Assembly (NCBI RefSeq): GCF_037975235.1
Contig: NZ_CP150241.1
Location: forward strand, 1,240,001 to 1,304,000
Direction: 5' to 3'
Source: Paenibacillus sp. FSL R5-0341
Lineage (GTDB): Bacteria; Bacillota; Bacilli; Paenibacillales; Paenibacillaceae
DNA: 64,000 bases
The notes under the pieces are model-generated. The model saw only the letters and a list, made by a program, of their open reading frames with translations, ran no database searches and had not been told where the DNA came from. How positions within the stretch are numbered: the stretch's first letter is position 1; each line of letters starts with the position of its first letter. Position numbers and translations under genes: made by a program. Shown here piece after piece: positions 8,818 through 17,796 of this stretch.

Positions 8818-9204
8818 GTGACTATGGAATTTGATAACAACTTACCGATCTACCTGCAGATCATGCAGTACATCAAGAGACAGATTGTAACCGGGACACT
8901 TCAGGCAGGTGACAAAATTCCTTCGGTTCGTGAACTCGCGGCTGAATTACAGATCAATCCAAATACAGTACAACGGACATTTCAGGAGCTTGAGCGGGAA
9001 GAAGTGGTCGAAACCAAACGTGGTTTGGGCAGATACGTGACCAGTGAGGAGCGGAAGATAATGACAATCAAAAAAGAAATGGCCAGTGAATTGCTGGAAC
9101 GTTTTCTGACCGGAATGCAGGAACTGGGCATTGAAGAGCAGGATATCTTATCCATCGTAGCCGATGCCGTTGCGGAAGGAAAGGGAGGAACAACGCATGA
9201 GTAA
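8818..9204 (+). CDS. GntR family regulator, YtrA subfamily
   Basis: 128-aa DNA-binding protein. The winged HTH (IPSVRELAAELQINPNTVQ, about residues 34-52) follows the LPIYLQIMQYIK opening typical of YtrA-type regulators. The C-terminal tail is short and helical instead of a large ligand-binding domain. Such proteins usually repress the ABC exporter genes directly downstream, and here the ATPase gene overlaps the stop by 8 bp. GTG at 8818 sits about ten bases after GAGAGGAG; an ATG two codons later is the alternative. Confidence 0.85.
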   Translation: MTMEFDNNLPIYLQIMQYIKRQIVTGTLQAGDKIPSVRELAAELQINPNTVQRTFQELEREEVVETKRGLGRYVTSEERKIMTIKKEMASELLERFLTGMQELGIEEQDILSIVADAVAEGKGGTTHE

Positions 9205-9895
9205 CATCCTTGAACTGAACCAGATTAACAAGACATATGGCAATAAGAAAGCGCTCAGTAATATCACATTGGATATTGCTCCTGGCCGAATCGTAGGTCT
9301 GCTGGGTAGCAACGGCAGTGGCAAGAGTACGCTCATGAAGCTGGTTGCCGGTTTGCTGCATCCTACCAGTGGAACGATTCAAGTCACAGGCAAGCCTGTT
9401 GGTCTGGAGACGAAGTCATTGGTTTCATTCATGCCGGATCGCCCATTGACCGAGAAGTGGATGAGAGTGCGGGATGCGATTGCGTACTATCGCGATTTCT
9501 ATGCTGATTTTGATGAGGAGAAGGCGCGGGAGATGCTGGACTTCATGAACCTTGTCGAGAGTGACCGGGTACGGCATCTGTCGAAAGGGATGAATGAACG
9601 ACTACAACTAACACTGGCGCTCTCTCGTAAGGCTCGTCTGTATTTGCTGGATGAACCGATTGGCGGAGTAGACCCGGTTGCGCGAGGCAAGATTCTGGAT
9701 GCGATCGTCAAATTCTATGATGAAGAGAGCAGTCTGATCATCTCCACGCATCTGGTGAATGATATCGAACGGATTTTTGATGAAGTTGTCTTTATTCGCG
9801 AGGGCGAACTGGTGATGCGGGAAGAAGTGGAAACGCTCCGGCTGAAATATGGAAAAAGTGTGGATGAGATGTTCAAGGAGGTCTATGCGGAATGA
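9197..9895 (+). CDS. ABC transporter ATP-binding protein of the YtrA-type operon
   Basis: 232-aa ATPase. Walker A GSNGSGKST is near residue 36. The signature is degenerate (LSKGMNERLQL instead of LSGGQ), as often seen in ABC-2 exporter ATPases of this class. Walker B YLLDEPIGGVDP and the switch His in STHLV follow. The start at 9197 is set by AAGGGAGG eight bases upstream and by overlap with the regulator gene; an upstream in-frame start has no site. It pairs with the membrane protein that follows, with a 4-bp ATGA overlap. The exported substrate is unknown. Confidence 0.9.
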   Translation: MSNILELNQINKTYGNKKALSNITLDIAPGRIVGLLGSNGSGKSTLMKLVAGLLHPTSGTIQVTGKPVGLETKSLVSFMPDRPLTEKWMRVRDAIAYYRDFYADFDEEKAREMLDFMNLVESDRVRHLSKGMNERLQLTLALSRKARLYLLDEPIGGVDPVARGKILDAIVKFYDEESSLIISTHLVNDIERIFDEVVFIREGELVMREEVETLRLKYGKSVDEMFKEVYAE

Positions 9896-10632
9896 TGACA
9901 TTATTGAAGTATGACTTTAGAAGGAACTGGAATACACTGCTGGCTGGGCTAGTTATTTTGATTATCGCTCAAGTGGGGCTTTCCCTTTTCGTGTCTGAGG
10001 TCACAGGGATTGTACTTGGCATGATGGGGTATGTTGGAGTTGGTGTGGCTATTTATGTGAAAATGATTAAAACATACACGTCCAATATCCGCTCTTATAA
10101 TCGCCGTCTGTTACCCGTAACGGGCCTGTCACATGTGTTGTCTCCTTTGATCTTTGGACTACTTTGTGGGTTGGGGTTAGTGATTATTTTTACGACTCAT
10201 GCCTACATCTATATTTCAATGAAGCTCAGAATGAACATGGCTAGCAATATTGATCTTTCGGGTCTGCATGTTTCGGATTATATTAGTTTGTTGCTGTTTG
10301 GAGCATGGGTTATGGTATTCATGACCGTCATTATCTTCCTTTCAATCTCGATTGCAGGCAGCTTCCGCTGGAGAACTGGACCATGGATCGGAATCGTTGC
10401 ATTCTTTGTCCTCGTTAATCTGATTGGCTGGTTGGAGAATATTATTACGACTGGACGCTTCAGTCCAAATGAGATGTTCCGGTATACGGAAGAAAGTACA
10501 GGTATTGCAATCACAGCCAATGGTGTATTATGGTCGGACGGCATGTGGGGAAGCATTGTATTTGAAGTCATTGTGGCGGTCATCTTGGTGTGGGCTACCA
10601 TTTATCTGAACAACAAAAAAGTTGAAGTCTGA
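9892..10632 (+). CDS. ABC-2-like permease, partner of the preceding ATPase
   Basis: 246-aa polytopic membrane protein with about six hydrophobic segments (residues roughly 15-32, 38-55, 80-105, 130-155, 165-185 and 218-238). It is coupled to the ATPase by an ATGA overlap. Operon context (GntR-ATPase-permease) suggests a YtrA-type exporter involved in cell-envelope stress; that role is inferred from related systems. A terminator follows 25 bp after the stop. Confidence 0.8.
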   Translation: MMTLLKYDFRRNWNTLLAGLVILIIAQVGLSLFVSEVTGIVLGMMGYVGVGVAIYVKMIKTYTSNIRSYNRRLLPVTGLSHVLSPLIFGLLCGLGLVIIFTTHAYIYISMKLRMNMASNIDLSGLHVSDYISLLLFGAWVMVFMTVIIFLSISIAGSFRWRTGPWIGIVAFFVLVNLIGWLENIITTGRFSPNEMFRYTEESTGIAITANGVLWSDGMWGSIVFEVIVAVILVWATIYLNNKKVEV

Positions 10633-10657
10633 TGACAGGATAACTTGAACAATAACG

Positions 10658-10684
10658 CGAGCAACCAGTGTTGCTCGTTTTTTA
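10658..10684 (+). terminator. Rho-independent terminator
   Basis: Perfect stem CGAGCAAC / GTTGCTCG with loop CAGT and a T run. Confidence 0.9.
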
Positions 10685-10811
10685 TATCCGGAAATGTTCC
10701 ACTTTTTGAATCCAATTCCATTAATTATACGTAAATAAAGATATAGTGTGCACTGGGTGTGAGATGAGGTTAAGAGAACGAAAGGGCACTTGAGGGAAAG
10801 GGGAAATCGTT

Positions 10812-11315
10812 ATGGAATTATATTTCAGGGATAACTTTTTTAACGCAGGTTACACCGAGATTATGAATCCGAACCAGGAACAGGCCGGGCATCTGGATCT
10901 GAAAAGCATCTTTGGCTCTTCGCTCGATGTATCGGATAACTCGGGATTGGTCTGTAGCGGCAAATTTCGCATGTTAACGAATCGTTGGGATATCACGGCA
11001 GCAGATGGGAGACACCTGGGTGTATTACGGGCGAGGTTCAGTTTCTTTAGCAAAAAGTATGAATATGACGCAGGATCACGAGGAACGTATGATGTGTCTG
11101 CTCCAGCATTTTCGCATGAATATGATATAAGTGGCAGTGGTGGACGCATCGTAGCCAGTTTCCGTCGTACTAGTGGATGGTTTAGTTCAGGCGCATTTGT
11201 GTTAGACAACCAGTCGGAACAACTGGACACGTATGAATTAATTGCAGTGGTCATGGGTGTGCATGCGATAAACAAAAGACGGAACTCGGCAGCTAGCAGT
11301 GGTGGAGCAACGTAG
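10812..11315 (+). CDS. Tubby/LURP-one-like beta-barrel protein (hypothetical)
   Basis: 167-aa soluble protein without signal peptide. Blocks such as LYFRDNFFNAGYTEI near the N terminus, RARFSFFSKKYEYDA in the middle and LIAVVMGVHAINKRR at the C terminus recall LURP-one/scramblase-like (tubby C-terminal fold) proteins of Bacilli. That assignment rests on pattern memory and is tentative. AAAGGGG precedes the ATG by about nine bases. It is a single gene with its own terminator. The role is unknown. Confidence 0.6.
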   Translation: MELYFRDNFFNAGYTEIMNPNQEQAGHLDLKSIFGSSLDVSDNSGLVCSGKFRMLTNRWDITAADGRHLGVLRARFSFFSKKYEYDAGSRGTYDVSAPAFSHEYDISGSGGRIVASFRRTSGWFSSGAFVLDNQSEQLDTYELIAVVMGVHAINKRRNSAASSGGAT

Positions 11316-11334
11316 TAGAGGAGCGCATGTTTAC

Positions 11335-11372
11335 AAAAAAGGTTTGGATGAGATTATCCAGACCTTTTTTTG
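11335..11372 (+). terminator. Terminator, probably bidirectional
   Basis: AAAAAAGGTTTGGAT pairs with ATCCAGACCTTTTTT, with A and T runs on both sides. It lies between convergent genes. Confidence 0.85.
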
Positions 11373-11427
11373 TATATGAGTTTGTTTCTGGAGCAATGGG
11401 ATATGGTTTTAACCCAATCTTACATGA

Positions 11428-12312
11428 TCAGTGACCATCGGCTTTCGCGAAAGGTTCCTCTTCGCGTTGGTGGTGCTGAACTTCATTGGAGCGTTGGGAA
11501 TGCATATCAGGATCTTTTTCTGCATAACGGGCCAATGCCTTGGCAGCTGTCTCAGACATCCGCTCCCGCAGCACCGTGTGGTCAGCAATTTGAACCCGTT
11601 TGCCCAGAAAACGCATTTTGGATAAGACATAATCCATCTCATTCCGTGGAACGGTCAGCTCGATTCGATATGTCTGCTGGGCTTCCATGTACTCGACCTG
11701 TTTCTCGAAGCAGGAGAAGGCATAGAGGATTCGGGACAGCTCCTGATTGAACTCGGGCAGTACTTCGATGGTGATGGTCGTCTTACGTTTCTCCGTTATC
11801 GCAGCAATTCGGGCAGTGTAGCCCGAAGCGGTATCCGGATCAACCGGTTGGGCTTCCACGGTAACGATGCTGTGCAATTTGGTGGACATGAGCTTGTCGA
11901 AGCGAGGAGCATACCAGAGCACGTACCATTCTTTTTTGACCATGGAATACTCCAGTTTGTACGGGAAGCCAAATTCATCATGGCTCGTTCGTCCATTGCG
12001 GACACGACCCGTCATGCGAAATCCTTCGTGATGCAAAATGATTAGCCGTAATTGTCTAAGCAGTGGGTGGGATACGCTATTTTCTTCGCTTTTGGCTTTT
12101 TCAGTCAGGTAATCCTGGAGGTTCAGGTCCTGCTCACCATTCAGCATGTTGTGCATTTTGTCCAATGTTACAGGACTAAGCGCTTCTCTCGCAGCAGGGT
12201 GATTCAGCATCATGCGAAGCCAGGCCCGTTCCTGTGAGGTCCAGGTGAACAGTCCGGTTTCATTCAGTCGGGTCATCATCTGGTAATTGAACATCTTCTC
12301 GAACAGGTTCAT
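11428..12312 (-). CDS. WYL domain regulator, second of a pair
   Basis: 294-aa protein with a WYL ligand-sensing domain in its second half (KLEYSMVKKEWYVLWYAPRFDKL). The N-terminal helical part (FNYQMMTRLNETGLFTWTSQERAW) lacks an obvious canonical HTH. The C-terminal WCX-like region (VEYMEAQQTYRIELTVPRNE) resembles its partner. It overlaps the upstream WYL gene by 53 bp, so the two are translated from one transcript. The ATG at 12312 has AAGGAG about 13 bases upstream. WYL proteins bind nucleic acid or nucleotide ligands and often control RNA repair and defence islands; the RNA repair operon lies just upstream in the opposite direction. Confidence 0.8.
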   Translation of the reverse strand: MNLFEKMFNYQMMTRLNETGLFTWTSQERAWLRMMLNHPAAREALSPVTLDKMHNMLNGEQDLNLQDYLTEKAKSEENSVSHPLLRQLRLIILHHEGFRMTGRVRNGRTSHDEFGFPYKLEYSMVKKEWYVLWYAPRFDKLMSTKLHSIVTVEAQPVDPDTASGYTARIAAITEKRKTTITIEVLPEFNQELSRILYAFSCFEKQVEYMEAQQTYRIELTVPRNEMDYVLSKMRFLGKRVQIADHTVLRERMSETAAKALARYAEKDPDMHSQRSNEVQHHQREEEPFAKADGH

Positions 12313-13615
12313 AGTATTCCGCAATCTCCTTCCATTCCTTGATCATCTCCTGGCGTAGCCTCCAGGGTGCAATTACTTCGCAGCTTGAGCCAAAACTCCG
12401 TAACCACGGTTTGATCTCAGTGGTACCGTTAACCTGGATTTCATAGAGAAAAGTGTGATCCGTTTCGGGTGTGATCTTGCCCCATTGACCTTGCAGACGA
12501 ACCCGATCCAGAATGAAGTTACGCTGACCACGCTCCGGGTGGAAAAAACGAGCTTGAACCGTTAAGGTATTCCCCGTATCCACGAGCCAACTGTAGCGAC
12601 TAATGTCGGTCCACTGCTGCTTTAGCTCGAGCATGTATTGCTCTTCTACTGAATCCTGTTCCTCCAACTGTGTTATGCCTTCCATCCGAAATTTCACAAA
12701 GCCGCGCCGGCCCTGATATCCAATCACATACCAACGACCATACTGATGGTCATAGATCACTTCAAGGGGCACGATCCGGTTGGATCGTCCGCCTGCTTCC
12801 CGTTCAAAGCGTGGATTCGTATTCTGTGAACTGTAGCTGGATGGTTTTTTCGGTGAATAGTATAGGAACTGCACACGTTTGCGCTGACGAATCGCACTAA
12901 GCAGCGTGTAGAGATGAGCTTCGTCCAGGATACGAGAATAATAGTGATACTTATAAATATAGGGCTCGGTAGCTTCTTCTTGCGGGAAACTTGCCGTAAT
13001 GGCTTTTTTCAAACTGTCCCGCAATAAGTACCCCTGTACGGAAGGAACCTGAGTGTTTGCCATCATATCCACAAAATCATATAACTCCAGCTGTTCCTCC
13101 ACCGTTAACTCGGTAAGGACATCCTGTTGCAATGCATATCGATACGGTCTGCCACTGGGCTCTTTCCGAATGACCCCAACCTCTTCCAGATACTTCAGAT
13201 CTGAGCGGATGGTTTTCTCGTCAGGTAACGCGAGTTCTTCCGGCAGATCAGCGCAGCAGGCGTCCAGCAGTTCCATCGCGGTCAGTGCTTTATGTTGTAA
13301 GGTATGCAAAAGGACAGAAAGACGCTGAACTTCAGTCTCTTTCATCGACTTGGCGCGGAAGAGGAAGAGCAGCATGGGCTCAGCGGATTCTCCGTACTGG
13401 AAGCGGACGAGATCGGCCATTTCCCGGCTTGCTTCGGCACCTGAACGCTGGTCAGTGACGGTCTGCATGATTTCTTTTAGTCTGCGATTGGTTTTATCAA
13501 AGGTATGTACGGATATGCCAAGCCGCTCGGCATACTGTTTACGGTTATATGCACCGCTTGTTAGGGATAACATGCGTAAGAACTGAATTTCTTTGTCGAA
13601 GCTCTCTCTTGCCAT
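12260..13615 (-). CDS. WYL domain transcriptional regulator (YafY-like, HTH plus WYL)
   Basis: 451-aa regulator. An N-terminal HTH (KQYAERLGISVHTFDKTNRRL, about residues 25-45) is followed by a second winged-helix-like segment (about 125-155). The WYL core (RIVPLEVIYDHQYGRWYVIGY) is near residues 280-300 and a WCX tail completes the protein. The start at 13615 has AAGGAG nine bases upstream; a GTG two codons earlier is too close to it. The gene diverges from the Y-like RNA and the Ro/RNA repair operon, so these two WYL proteins are the natural candidates for its control. The ligand, and whether they activate or repress, are unknown. Confidence 0.85.
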   Translation of the reverse strand: MARESFDKEIQFLRMLSLTSGAYNRKQYAERLGISVHTFDKTNRRLKEIMQTVTDQRSGAEASREMADLVRFQYGESAEPMLLFLFRAKSMKETEVQRLSVLLHTLQHKALTAMELLDACCADLPEELALPDEKTIRSDLKYLEEVGVIRKEPSGRPYRYALQQDVLTELTVEEQLELYDFVDMMANTQVPSVQGYLLRDSLKKAITASFPQEEATEPYIYKYHYYSRILDEAHLYTLLSAIRQRKRVQFLYYSPKKPSSYSSQNTNPRFEREAGGRSNRIVPLEVIYDHQYGRWYVIGYQGRRGFVKFRMEGITQLEEQDSVEEQYMLELKQQWTDISRYSWLVDTGNTLTVQARFFHPERGQRNFILDRVRLQGQWGKITPETDHTFLYEIQVNGTTEIKPWLRSFGSSCEVIAPWRLRQEMIKEWKEIAEYYEPVREDVQLPDDDPTE

Positions 13616-13799
13616 GAACACTCACTCCTTGTTATGCCTTCATTGTAGCAGGATGAGTGGCAGGTTTCATTTTAAACTTATGAAGATTGACTCCATTTCA
13701 GAAATTGGGTTGTCGTCATACTTCTGCCATGTTCGTATGCAGATGTGTGATTCATAATGAGGTTGTGAAGCGGGGCGGCAACAAGCGCTGTGGATCAAG

Positions 13800-13941
13800 G
13801 TTCCGAGGCGCCAGGGAGGGTTACTTCGACTGTTAATCGACCAGGTCGTTGGTTCGAATCCAATCGCCGCCGTTCATGGCGGTGTAGCTCAGCGGTAGAG
13901 CGGGTATAAACCTTCCCACCTTTTTCCTCGGAACATTTTTT
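13800..13941 (+). ncRNA. Y-like RNA (YrlA type) with circularly permuted tRNA-Asn-like module
   Basis: The basal stem 13800-13808 pairs perfectly with 13926-13934 (GTTCCGAGG / CCTCGGAAC) and is followed by six T, giving a built-in terminator. A second helix, 13814-13822 with 13909-13917 (GGGAGGGTT / AACCTTCCC, one G-U), completes a Ro-binding-like stem. Inside, tRNA parts occur in permuted order: anticodon arm 13826-13840 (loop CTGTTAA, anticodon GTT), T arm 13848-13864 (loop TTCGAAT), 3' acceptor strand 13865-13871, hexaloop GTTCAT, 5' acceptor strand 13878-13884, T8-A9, D arm 13887-13901 (loop AGCGGTA). The acceptor strands CGCCGCC / GGCGGTG form seven pairs with one G-U. Position 44 bp upstream of a TROVE/Ro gene matches known bacterial Y RNA loci. 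The 5' end could extend upstream; the promoter is not clear. Confidence 0.88.
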
Positions 13942-13984
13942 ATGAAAGAACAGCAAATAGACTCACACCGGGAGGTCATGAGTG

Positions 13985-15478
13985 ATGAGCAGAGCGAAAC
14001 AATTATTTAATCAACCTCAGCCAACGACACGTAATCATGGGGGGTACCGAGCCTATGAGCGATTGGTGGAGGAACAATATATACAGATGTTGATGACCAA
14101 TACATTGAACAATACGTTCTATGCAGATACACAGCAACTGATGGACGATGCGATAGTCAGTCATCAGGAGATGGCTGAGGTCGATGCAGGGTTTATGGCG
14201 CGGGCGCTGGTTTATGCTCGTAATGAAGGTTTGATGCGGTTACAGCCTCTATACGGGCTGGCACTGTTGTCCAAAGTGGACCCGGATCAGTTTGCGAAGG
14301 TGTTCTCTCAAGTCGTACAGACACCGGCTGATTTGGCTGATTTTCTGACCATTCTGAGAGGATTGGGACGGGGACAGGGCGGTCGAGCGGTGAAGCGTCA
14401 GGTGAGTCTCTTTTTGAACGGCATTACTGAATACTGGGCCATCAAATACAACGGACGTGGACGTGGATATAGTCTGGGCGATATGATCGCTACAGCACAC
14501 CCTAAGCCGATAAATATGAAGCAGCAAGCCTTGTTTCGTTATTTGCGCGGGCATGAGGTGGATCTTACGGAACTGCCGCAGTTGCAGGCGCTGGAAAAGC
14601 TGAAAGCTACCCGCAACCCGGCAAGCCGGATGCATCTGATCGAGAAAGGCAAACTCCCGTATTCAGTGGTCACATCGATTATGCAACCGACACGTACGGT
14701 TTGGGAGGCGTTAATGTTTCAGATGCCGACTTTTGCGTTGTTACGCCATCTGAATGCAATGGATCGGGCGGGTGTTTTTGAAAAATTGAAAAATATCGAT
14801 TACGTAACGGGCCGTCTAACGGATGCAGAAGCCCTGCGCAAGTCGCGCATCTTACCTTTCCGATTCGCCAGTGCGTATGAAATGATTGCGAGAGAAGAGT
14901 TGCGGGATGCTTTGCGGCAAGCAGTGGAGTTATCCATTGGCAACCTGCCAACGCTACCTGGAAGAACGGCTATTTTCCTGGATCGGTCGGGTTCCATGCA
15001 AGGGGACTATTTACGGATTGGTTCGGTGCTGGCACTGGCGCTTTATAAACAAACGAGAGGTAATGCCCTGTTCTGGTTATTCGACCATATGGTTGAGGAT
15101 GCTCGCCCGAAGATGAATGAAAGCATTCTATCCCAAGCTCACCGTATTCGCGCACAAGGTGGAACAGACACAGGTCGACCAGTGCGGGAACTTCGGGATA
15201 TCGGAGAGAAAGTGGATCAGATCATTATGATCACCGATGAACAGCAGAATGAAGGCAGCCCGTTATATGTCGAGCTTGAGCGATATCGTCGGATGATGAA
15301 TCCGGAGTTGAAGGTATTTATTGTGGATATAGCACCTTATCGGCAGGCCATGGTACCGCCACGGGATGGCAAAACGTTTTACATCTACGGTTGGAGTGAA
15401 ACGGTACTGACGTATATTGCTGAGACTGTGGCAGGATATGATACACTCGCAGACCGGGTGAGAGCGATAGATATTTAA
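13985..15478 (+). CDS. rsr: TROVE-domain Ro60/Rsr protein
   Basis: 497-aa ring-shaped RNA-binding protein. The TROVE (HEAT-like) domain spans about residues 15-320, with LQPLYGLALLSKVDP and RTVWEALMFQMPTFALLRHL typical of the family. A C-terminal von Willebrand A domain has a complete MIDAS DRSGSM (D333, S335, S337) and a later TDEQQ. Ro proteins bind Y RNAs on the outer ring surface and misfolded or single-stranded RNA ends in the cavity, and help exonucleases such as PNPase degrade structured RNA. GGGAGG precedes the ATG by nine bases; a GTG one codon earlier is possible. A Y-like RNA gene sits directly upstream and three RNA repair genes follow. Confidence 0.92.
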   Translation: MSRAKQLFNQPQPTTRNHGGYRAYERLVEEQYIQMLMTNTLNNTFYADTQQLMDDAIVSHQEMAEVDAGFMARALVYARNEGLMRLQPLYGLALLSKVDPDQFAKVFSQVVQTPADLADFLTILRGLGRGQGGRAVKRQVSLFLNGITEYWAIKYNGRGRGYSLGDMIATAHPKPINMKQQALFRYLRGHEVDLTELPQLQALEKLKATRNPASRMHLIEKGKLPYSVVTSIMQPTRTVWEALMFQMPTFALLRHLNAMDRAGVFEKLKNIDYVTGRLTDAEALRKSRILPFRFASAYEMIAREELRDALRQAVELSIGNLPTLPGRTAIFLDRSGSMQGDYLRIGSVLALALYKQTRGNALFWLFDHMVEDARPKMNESILSQAHRIRAQGGTDTGRPVRELRDIGEKVDQIIMITDEQQNEGSPLYVELERYRRMMNPELKVFIVDIAPYRQAMVPPRDGKTFYIYGWSETVLTYIAETVAGYDTLADRVRAIDI

Positions 15479-15504
15479 TTTGGGGAATTCGGAGGCAACT
15501 GACC

Positions 15505-16299
15505 ATGACCTACGTTCATGAAGAAATGAAAGATACGATCAGACAACAGCTGAAGCAGATTGAACAGGAGGAGCAGGTACGGATCATCTATGCCTGTGAA
15601 TCGGGCAGTCGGGCGTGGGGATTTCCTTCCCAGGATAGTGACTATGATGTGCGTTTCTTATATGTAAGATCGCTGGAATGGTACTTGTCGATTGAGGATA
15701 AAAGGGATGTTATTGAACGCCCGATCAGTGATCAGCTCGACATTAATGGGTGGGATCTGCGAAAGGCGTTGAAGCTGTTTCGCAAATCCAATCCACCACT
15801 GTTGGAGTGGCTACAGTCCCCCATTCAGTATGATGAACAGTATAGCGTGACACAGCATATCCGTGCACTGTCGCCTTTGACCTTCTCGCCCAAGTCCTGC
15901 ATGTATCATTATCTGAATATGGCAAAGGGCAATTTTCGGGATTATTTACAAGGTGAGCGGGTCAAGATTAAAAAGTATTTCTATGTGCTTCGTCCCTTAC
16001 TCGCTTGTGGTTGGATCGAACGTTATGATGCAATGCCACCGATGGCATTCGAAGAGCTGGTGCAAGAACTTGTACCTGCGACTACACCGCTGTATACGGA
16101 GATTCATGAGTTGCTACGCCGGAAAAAGGCGGGCGAGGAACTGGATCTGGAGCCGCAGTTGCCAGCAATACAGGCTTTTTTGGCGGAGAGAATCGAGCAT
16201 TTTGACAGACTTGCCGGACAGATGGAGAATGAGCAGATTATTGAATTTGAAGAATTGGACCGGATTTTCCGATTTGCATTGCAAGAGGTATGGAACTGA
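15505..16299 (+). CDS. rlaP: RlaP-type DNA polymerase beta family nucleotidyltransferase
   Basis: 264-aa nucleotidyltransferase. The active-site block is visible as GSRAWGFPSQDSDYDVRF (G34-S35, D46, D48), with a likely third carboxylate at D79 (QLDINGWDL). This GSRAWGF...SDYDVR form characterises the RNA-repair-associated polymerase beta family (RlaP, PF10127) described by comparative genomics. It probably adds nucleotides to damaged RNA 3' ends; the exact activity is inferred. GGAGG precedes the ATG. The gene lies 26 bp after rsr and 18 bp before hen1, inside one operon. Confidence 0.88.
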   Translation: MTYVHEEMKDTIRQQLKQIEQEEQVRIIYACESGSRAWGFPSQDSDYDVRFLYVRSLEWYLSIEDKRDVIERPISDQLDINGWDLRKALKLFRKSNPPLLEWLQSPIQYDEQYSVTQHIRALSPLTFSPKSCMYHYLNMAKGNFRDYLQGERVKIKKYFYVLRPLLACGWIERYDAMPPMAFEELVQELVPATTPLYTEIHELLRRKKAGEELDLEPQLPAIQAFLAERIEHFDRLAGQMENEQIIEFEELDRIFRFALQEVWN

Positions 16300-16317
16300 A
16301 TCAAAGGAGGAGAACCG

Positions 16318-17796
16318 ATGCATCTGATCTTAAAAGCAAGCGGCGCTGACGCGGGGATTGTATCCCATTTGTTAGCGAAGAATCCGCTGAATATATATGA
16401 CCGGGTAGACAAAGGCGTACGTGTAAGAATGGTGTACACTACGGCTACAGAGAACGAAACAGAAGTGCTGATTCATGCTGAGCCTGATCCTGTGGATCTG
16501 GTCAGAGGCACACCCGACGGGTATGACATTACGCAATATATCAATGATCGTGAGTTCGTGACCAGCAGCCTGTTCTGCTCCTACATACGTGCGGCGCTCG
16601 GGACGGCCCTGAATGGTAAGCCGAAGGAAGACTATGTGCAATGGGTAGGACACGCTTTCGAGTTGGAGCTGACCTTTGGCCCGGTGGCGTCCGATCTGCC
16701 GGATCGGGTTGTAGAGGAATTATTCTCGCCATTAGGCTACGCCGTTTCGGTGGAACGTGGAGAGCTTTCGTATTCATTTGATCTGAAAAATAGAAGCACG
16801 GTTCGCCATATCATCCTGCGTGGTCGTAACACAGTACAACATGCGCTGCGCCAGCTCTTTCTTCTGATTCCAGTACTGGATAATTACAAACATTATTTCA
16901 TCAGTGAAGATGAGATCGATAAAATCAAACGATATGGTGAAGGGTGGCTGGATGCTCACCCACTGAAAGAACTCATTGTGAAGCGTACGCTGCGTTTTTC
17001 CGAATTGATCCGGCAGTATGAGCGTCAAGAAGGTGCTTTGTCTGCGTCTCTTGGACAGGAGAGCGGAATAGCTCAAGTCTTGGAGACGGTTATTCAGGAG
17101 AATAACGTGGGACATCAGGAAGAAGGAGAACAAGAGCATCCTGGGGTCGAGTCCGATAGCGGACAATCTGAACCCCCTGTGCGGTTAAACGAGTTGCGTT
17201 ATCGTGCGATTACGGATGTGGTTGCAGCGTTGCCAGTCAAACGGCGCATTGTGGATATGGGAGCGGGTGAAGGCAAGCTGTCCGCTCGCTTATCCTACAT
17301 TCCCGATGTGGAGTCGATTCTGGCAGTCGAACCTTCAGGCCAGTCAAGACTTCGGGCCATGGAGCGCTTCGCGAAGCTGGAGGGTCGTTCTGGAGTGGTG
17401 GCTATGCCGGAACCGATCATCGGTTCACTTTTTTATTTTGACGAGCAGATGCAAAACCAGGACGTTATGATTCTATGCGAAGTCATTGAGCATATCGAGG
17501 AATATCGTCTGAACGGAATTATGGATACAATCATGAACGACTATCAGCCAGAAGTGCTGCTGGTCACTACACCGAACAAGGAATATAACGATGTGTATGC
17601 AATGGAGCAGGAAAGTTTCCGTCACCATGATCATCGCTTTGAGTGGACTCGTGCGGAGCTGGCTTCCCGGTGTGAGGAATGGACGCAGAACGGGAACTAT
17701 GGCTATGAAATTAAGGGTATCGGTGAGCATGTAGAAGGCTATGGACAGCCTACCCAACTGGTCATTTTTGAGCGGAGAAAGGAGAGTCTATCATGA
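16318..17796 (+). CDS. hen1: Hen1, 3'-terminal RNA ribose 2'-O-methyltransferase
   Basis: 492-aa bacterial Hen1. The N-terminal half (about 1-240) is the Hen1-L domain that activates the Pnkp ligase. A charged linker (about 260-290) leads to the methyltransferase domain: SAM motif I DMGAGEGKL (313-321), acidic motif AVEPS (336-340) and the metal site E388-x-x-E391-H392 with H436/H437 in FRHHDHRFEW. Hen1 methylates the 2'-OH of a cleaved RNA 3' end before ligation, so that the repaired RNA resists re-cleavage at the same place. It overlaps pnkp by 4 bp (ATGA), consistent with assembly of the known Pnkp-Hen1 heterotetramer. Confidence 0.95.
   Translation: MHLILKASGADAGIVSHLLAKNPLNIYDRVDKGVRVRMVYTTATENETEVLIHAEPDPVDLVRGTPDGYDITQYINDREFVTSSLFCSYIRAALGTALNGKPKEDYVQWVGHAFELELTFGPVASDLPDRVVEELFSPLGYAVSVERGELSYSFDLKNRSTVRHIILRGRNTVQHALRQLFLLIPVLDNYKHYFISEDEIDKIKRYGEGWLDAHPLKELIVKRTLRFSELIRQYERQEGALSASLGQESGIAQVLETVIQENNVGHQEEGEQEHPGVESDSGQSEPPVRLNELRYRAITDVVAALPVKRRIVDMGAGEGKLSARLSYIPDVESILAVEPSGQSRLRAMERFAKLEGRSGVVAMPEPIIGSLFYFDEQMQNQDVMILCEVIEHIEEYRLNGIMDTIMNDYQPEVLLVTTPNKEYNDVYAMEQESFRHHDHRFEWTRAELASRCEEWTQNGNYGYEIKGIGEHVEGYGQPTQLVIFERRKESLS

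Noticed and set aside
13658-13673. Possible sigma-54 promoter (TGGCAG-GTTTC-ATTT) before the RNA repair operon, by analogy with RtcR-controlled loci
   Set aside because: The -12 element lacks the TTGC/GC core and WYL regulators, not an RtcR-type activator, are present.
13826-13901. A tRNA-Asn gene upstream of rsr
   Set aside because: All arms are present but the order is permuted (anticodon arm first, D arm last) and the acceptor strands are joined by a loop, so no functional tRNA could be made without processing; it fits a Y RNA module better.
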